A DNA stretch of 22,553 bases from a virus. The translations under genes and the position numbers were made by a program. The stretch spans positions 1 to 22,553 of the IMG/VR virus record IMGVR_UViG_3300037585_003458; one strand, written 5' to 3'. The notes below the pieces were generated by a model, which worked only from the letters and a program-made list of their open reading frames with translations, was not told the DNA's origin and ran no database searches. Shown in pieces: positions 21,905-22,553 of the stretch. Every line of letters begins with the position of its first letter. Position 1 is the stretch's first letter.

Positions 21905-22553
21905 GTTTTTTAGCAGTAGGAACAGCCGCTGTTAGCTTGGCTAGTGGAATATTCGGAGCTAGCAGAGCTGCCAAAGCACAGCGCAAAGCTGAGGCTGAAG
22001 AGAAAAAAAGGAGAGCTGAAATGGATAGGTTAAAAGGTGTCTATGCAAATTTAGATACTAGTAACCCTTTTCTCAATATGGAGAATACCATGGAAGACCT
22101 AACGGTTAACCAAAAGCAAGCTCAATTCGAGTCACAGCAATTTCAACAGAGTCAAGCAAATATAATGAGTGGTATGAGAGGCGCTGCTGGTGGATCCGGT
22201 ATTGCAGCTCTAGCACAATCAATGGCTCAGCAAGGGCAGTTAAACGCTCAAAGATCCTCTGCTAGTATAGGTAGACAAGAATCAGCTAATCAGATGGCTT
22301 CAGCGAGACAAGCGGGTATAATACAGAACAAAGAAAGAAGCGGTGAGGTTATGTCTAGAAACTGGGAGAGAGATAAGACTGGTACTCTACTAGGTATGTC
22401 ACAACAAGAAACAGCTGCAGCTAGGAATCAAGCGGCTATGGCTGAGCAAGCTAAGTGGAGTGCTATCTCAGGTGGAGTACAAGGCGCTGTTGGTGCTATC
22501 GGTAGTGGTATGTCTTCAGGTGCATTCAGCGATTGGGGAGTTCCAGGTATAAA
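21901..22553 (+). CDS. Internal virion/DNA-ejection-type protein (5' part)
   Basis: The frame is open to the right edge, giving 217 residues of the N-terminal part. It starts MSFLAVGTAAVSLASGIFGA, a hydrophobic glycine/alanine-rich segment that could insert in a membrane, followed by a charged helix (SRAAKAQRKAEAEEKKRRAE). Then comes NPFLNMENTMEDLTVNQKQA and QFESQQFQQSQANIMSGMRG, then AAGGSGIAALAQSMAQQGQL, and long Gln/Ala/Ser-rich helix. A second small-residue stretch is near 200 (SGGVQGAVGAIGSGM). The N-P-F-x-N-M-E-N and E-D-L-T-V-N-Q motifs recur in marine phage proteins that I remember as conserved but unassigned. Composition and position resemble T7 gp14 or P22 ejection proteins, which leave the capsid with the DNA and build a channel across the envelope. 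The ATG overlaps the cupin stop. Confidence 0.7.
   Translation, partial: MSFLAVGTAAVSLASGIFGASRAAKAQRKAEAEEKKRRAEMDRLKGVYANLDTSNPFLNMENTMEDLTVNQKQAQFESQQFQQSQANIMSGMRGAAGGSGIAALAQSMAQQGQLNAQRSSASIGRQESANQMASARQAGIIQNKERSGEVMSRNWERDKTGTLLGMSQQETAAARNQAAMAEQAKWSAISGGVQGAVGAIGSGMSSGAFSDWGVPGI

Noticed and set aside
1-22553. Search for tRNA genes, CRISPR arrays, integrase or attachment sites
   Set aside because: No cloverleaf-like stretch, regularly spaced repeats or recombinase motifs were noticed. The coding density leaves almost no room for them.

Overview
The window is a contiguous piece of a tailed-phage late (morphogenesis) region. Every gene lies on the + strand, and genes are packed with overlaps or a few bases between them. 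The order is canonical for a short-tailed (podovirus-like) phage: holin, terminase, portal, scaffold, major capsid protein, head-tail adaptors, a very large tail nozzle-type protein, a fibre-like protein, and the start of an internal-virion/ejection-type protein. Base composition is AT-rich. Most starts lack a Shine-Dalgarno sequence and instead sit behind AT-rich leaders, very often reading ATT-ATG with A at -3, which is the style of Bacteroidota (flavobacterial) genes. From memory, many of the proteins resemble families common in uncultured marine phages and, more distantly, crAss-like podoviruses. The best guess is a lytic phage of a marine Bacteroidota host. No integrase, tRNA, CRISPR, insertion sequence or host gene is visible.

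Bases 1-1816 hold the tail of an unidentified gene, a holin, three small proteins of unknown function (one a coiled coil, one a terminase-small-subunit candidate), and a protein that reads as two tandem GroES-like barrels. Bases 1816-9102 are the packaging and capsid block: large terminase, portal with a long Gln-rich helical C-terminus, acidic scaffold with a basic C-terminal tip, and major capsid protein. A strong intrinsic terminator follows the capsid gene at once.

Bases 9165-10010 encode one conserved protein of unknown role. Bases 10102-11392 form a separate cassette of three tandem paralogous small proteins, closed by a second strong terminator. The third paralogue carries an inserted fibre-like beta domain. 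After that comes a short Cys-containing gene (11501-11674), two neck/adaptor proteins (one with a large beta-rich insertion), a 1869-residue nozzle-type protein, a 554-residue beta-repeat protein, a small beta protein, a cupin, and an Ala/Gln-rich protein running off the end.

The genes together describe virion assembly. Scaffold and capsid build the prohead on the portal, terminase fills it, and adaptor, nozzle and fibre close it and bind the host. The ejection-type protein would help DNA entry, and the holin ends the cycle. The observations most worth a second look are the tandem GroES-like protein, the three-paralogue cassette, and the repeated insertion of beta-rich display-type domains into virion proteins.
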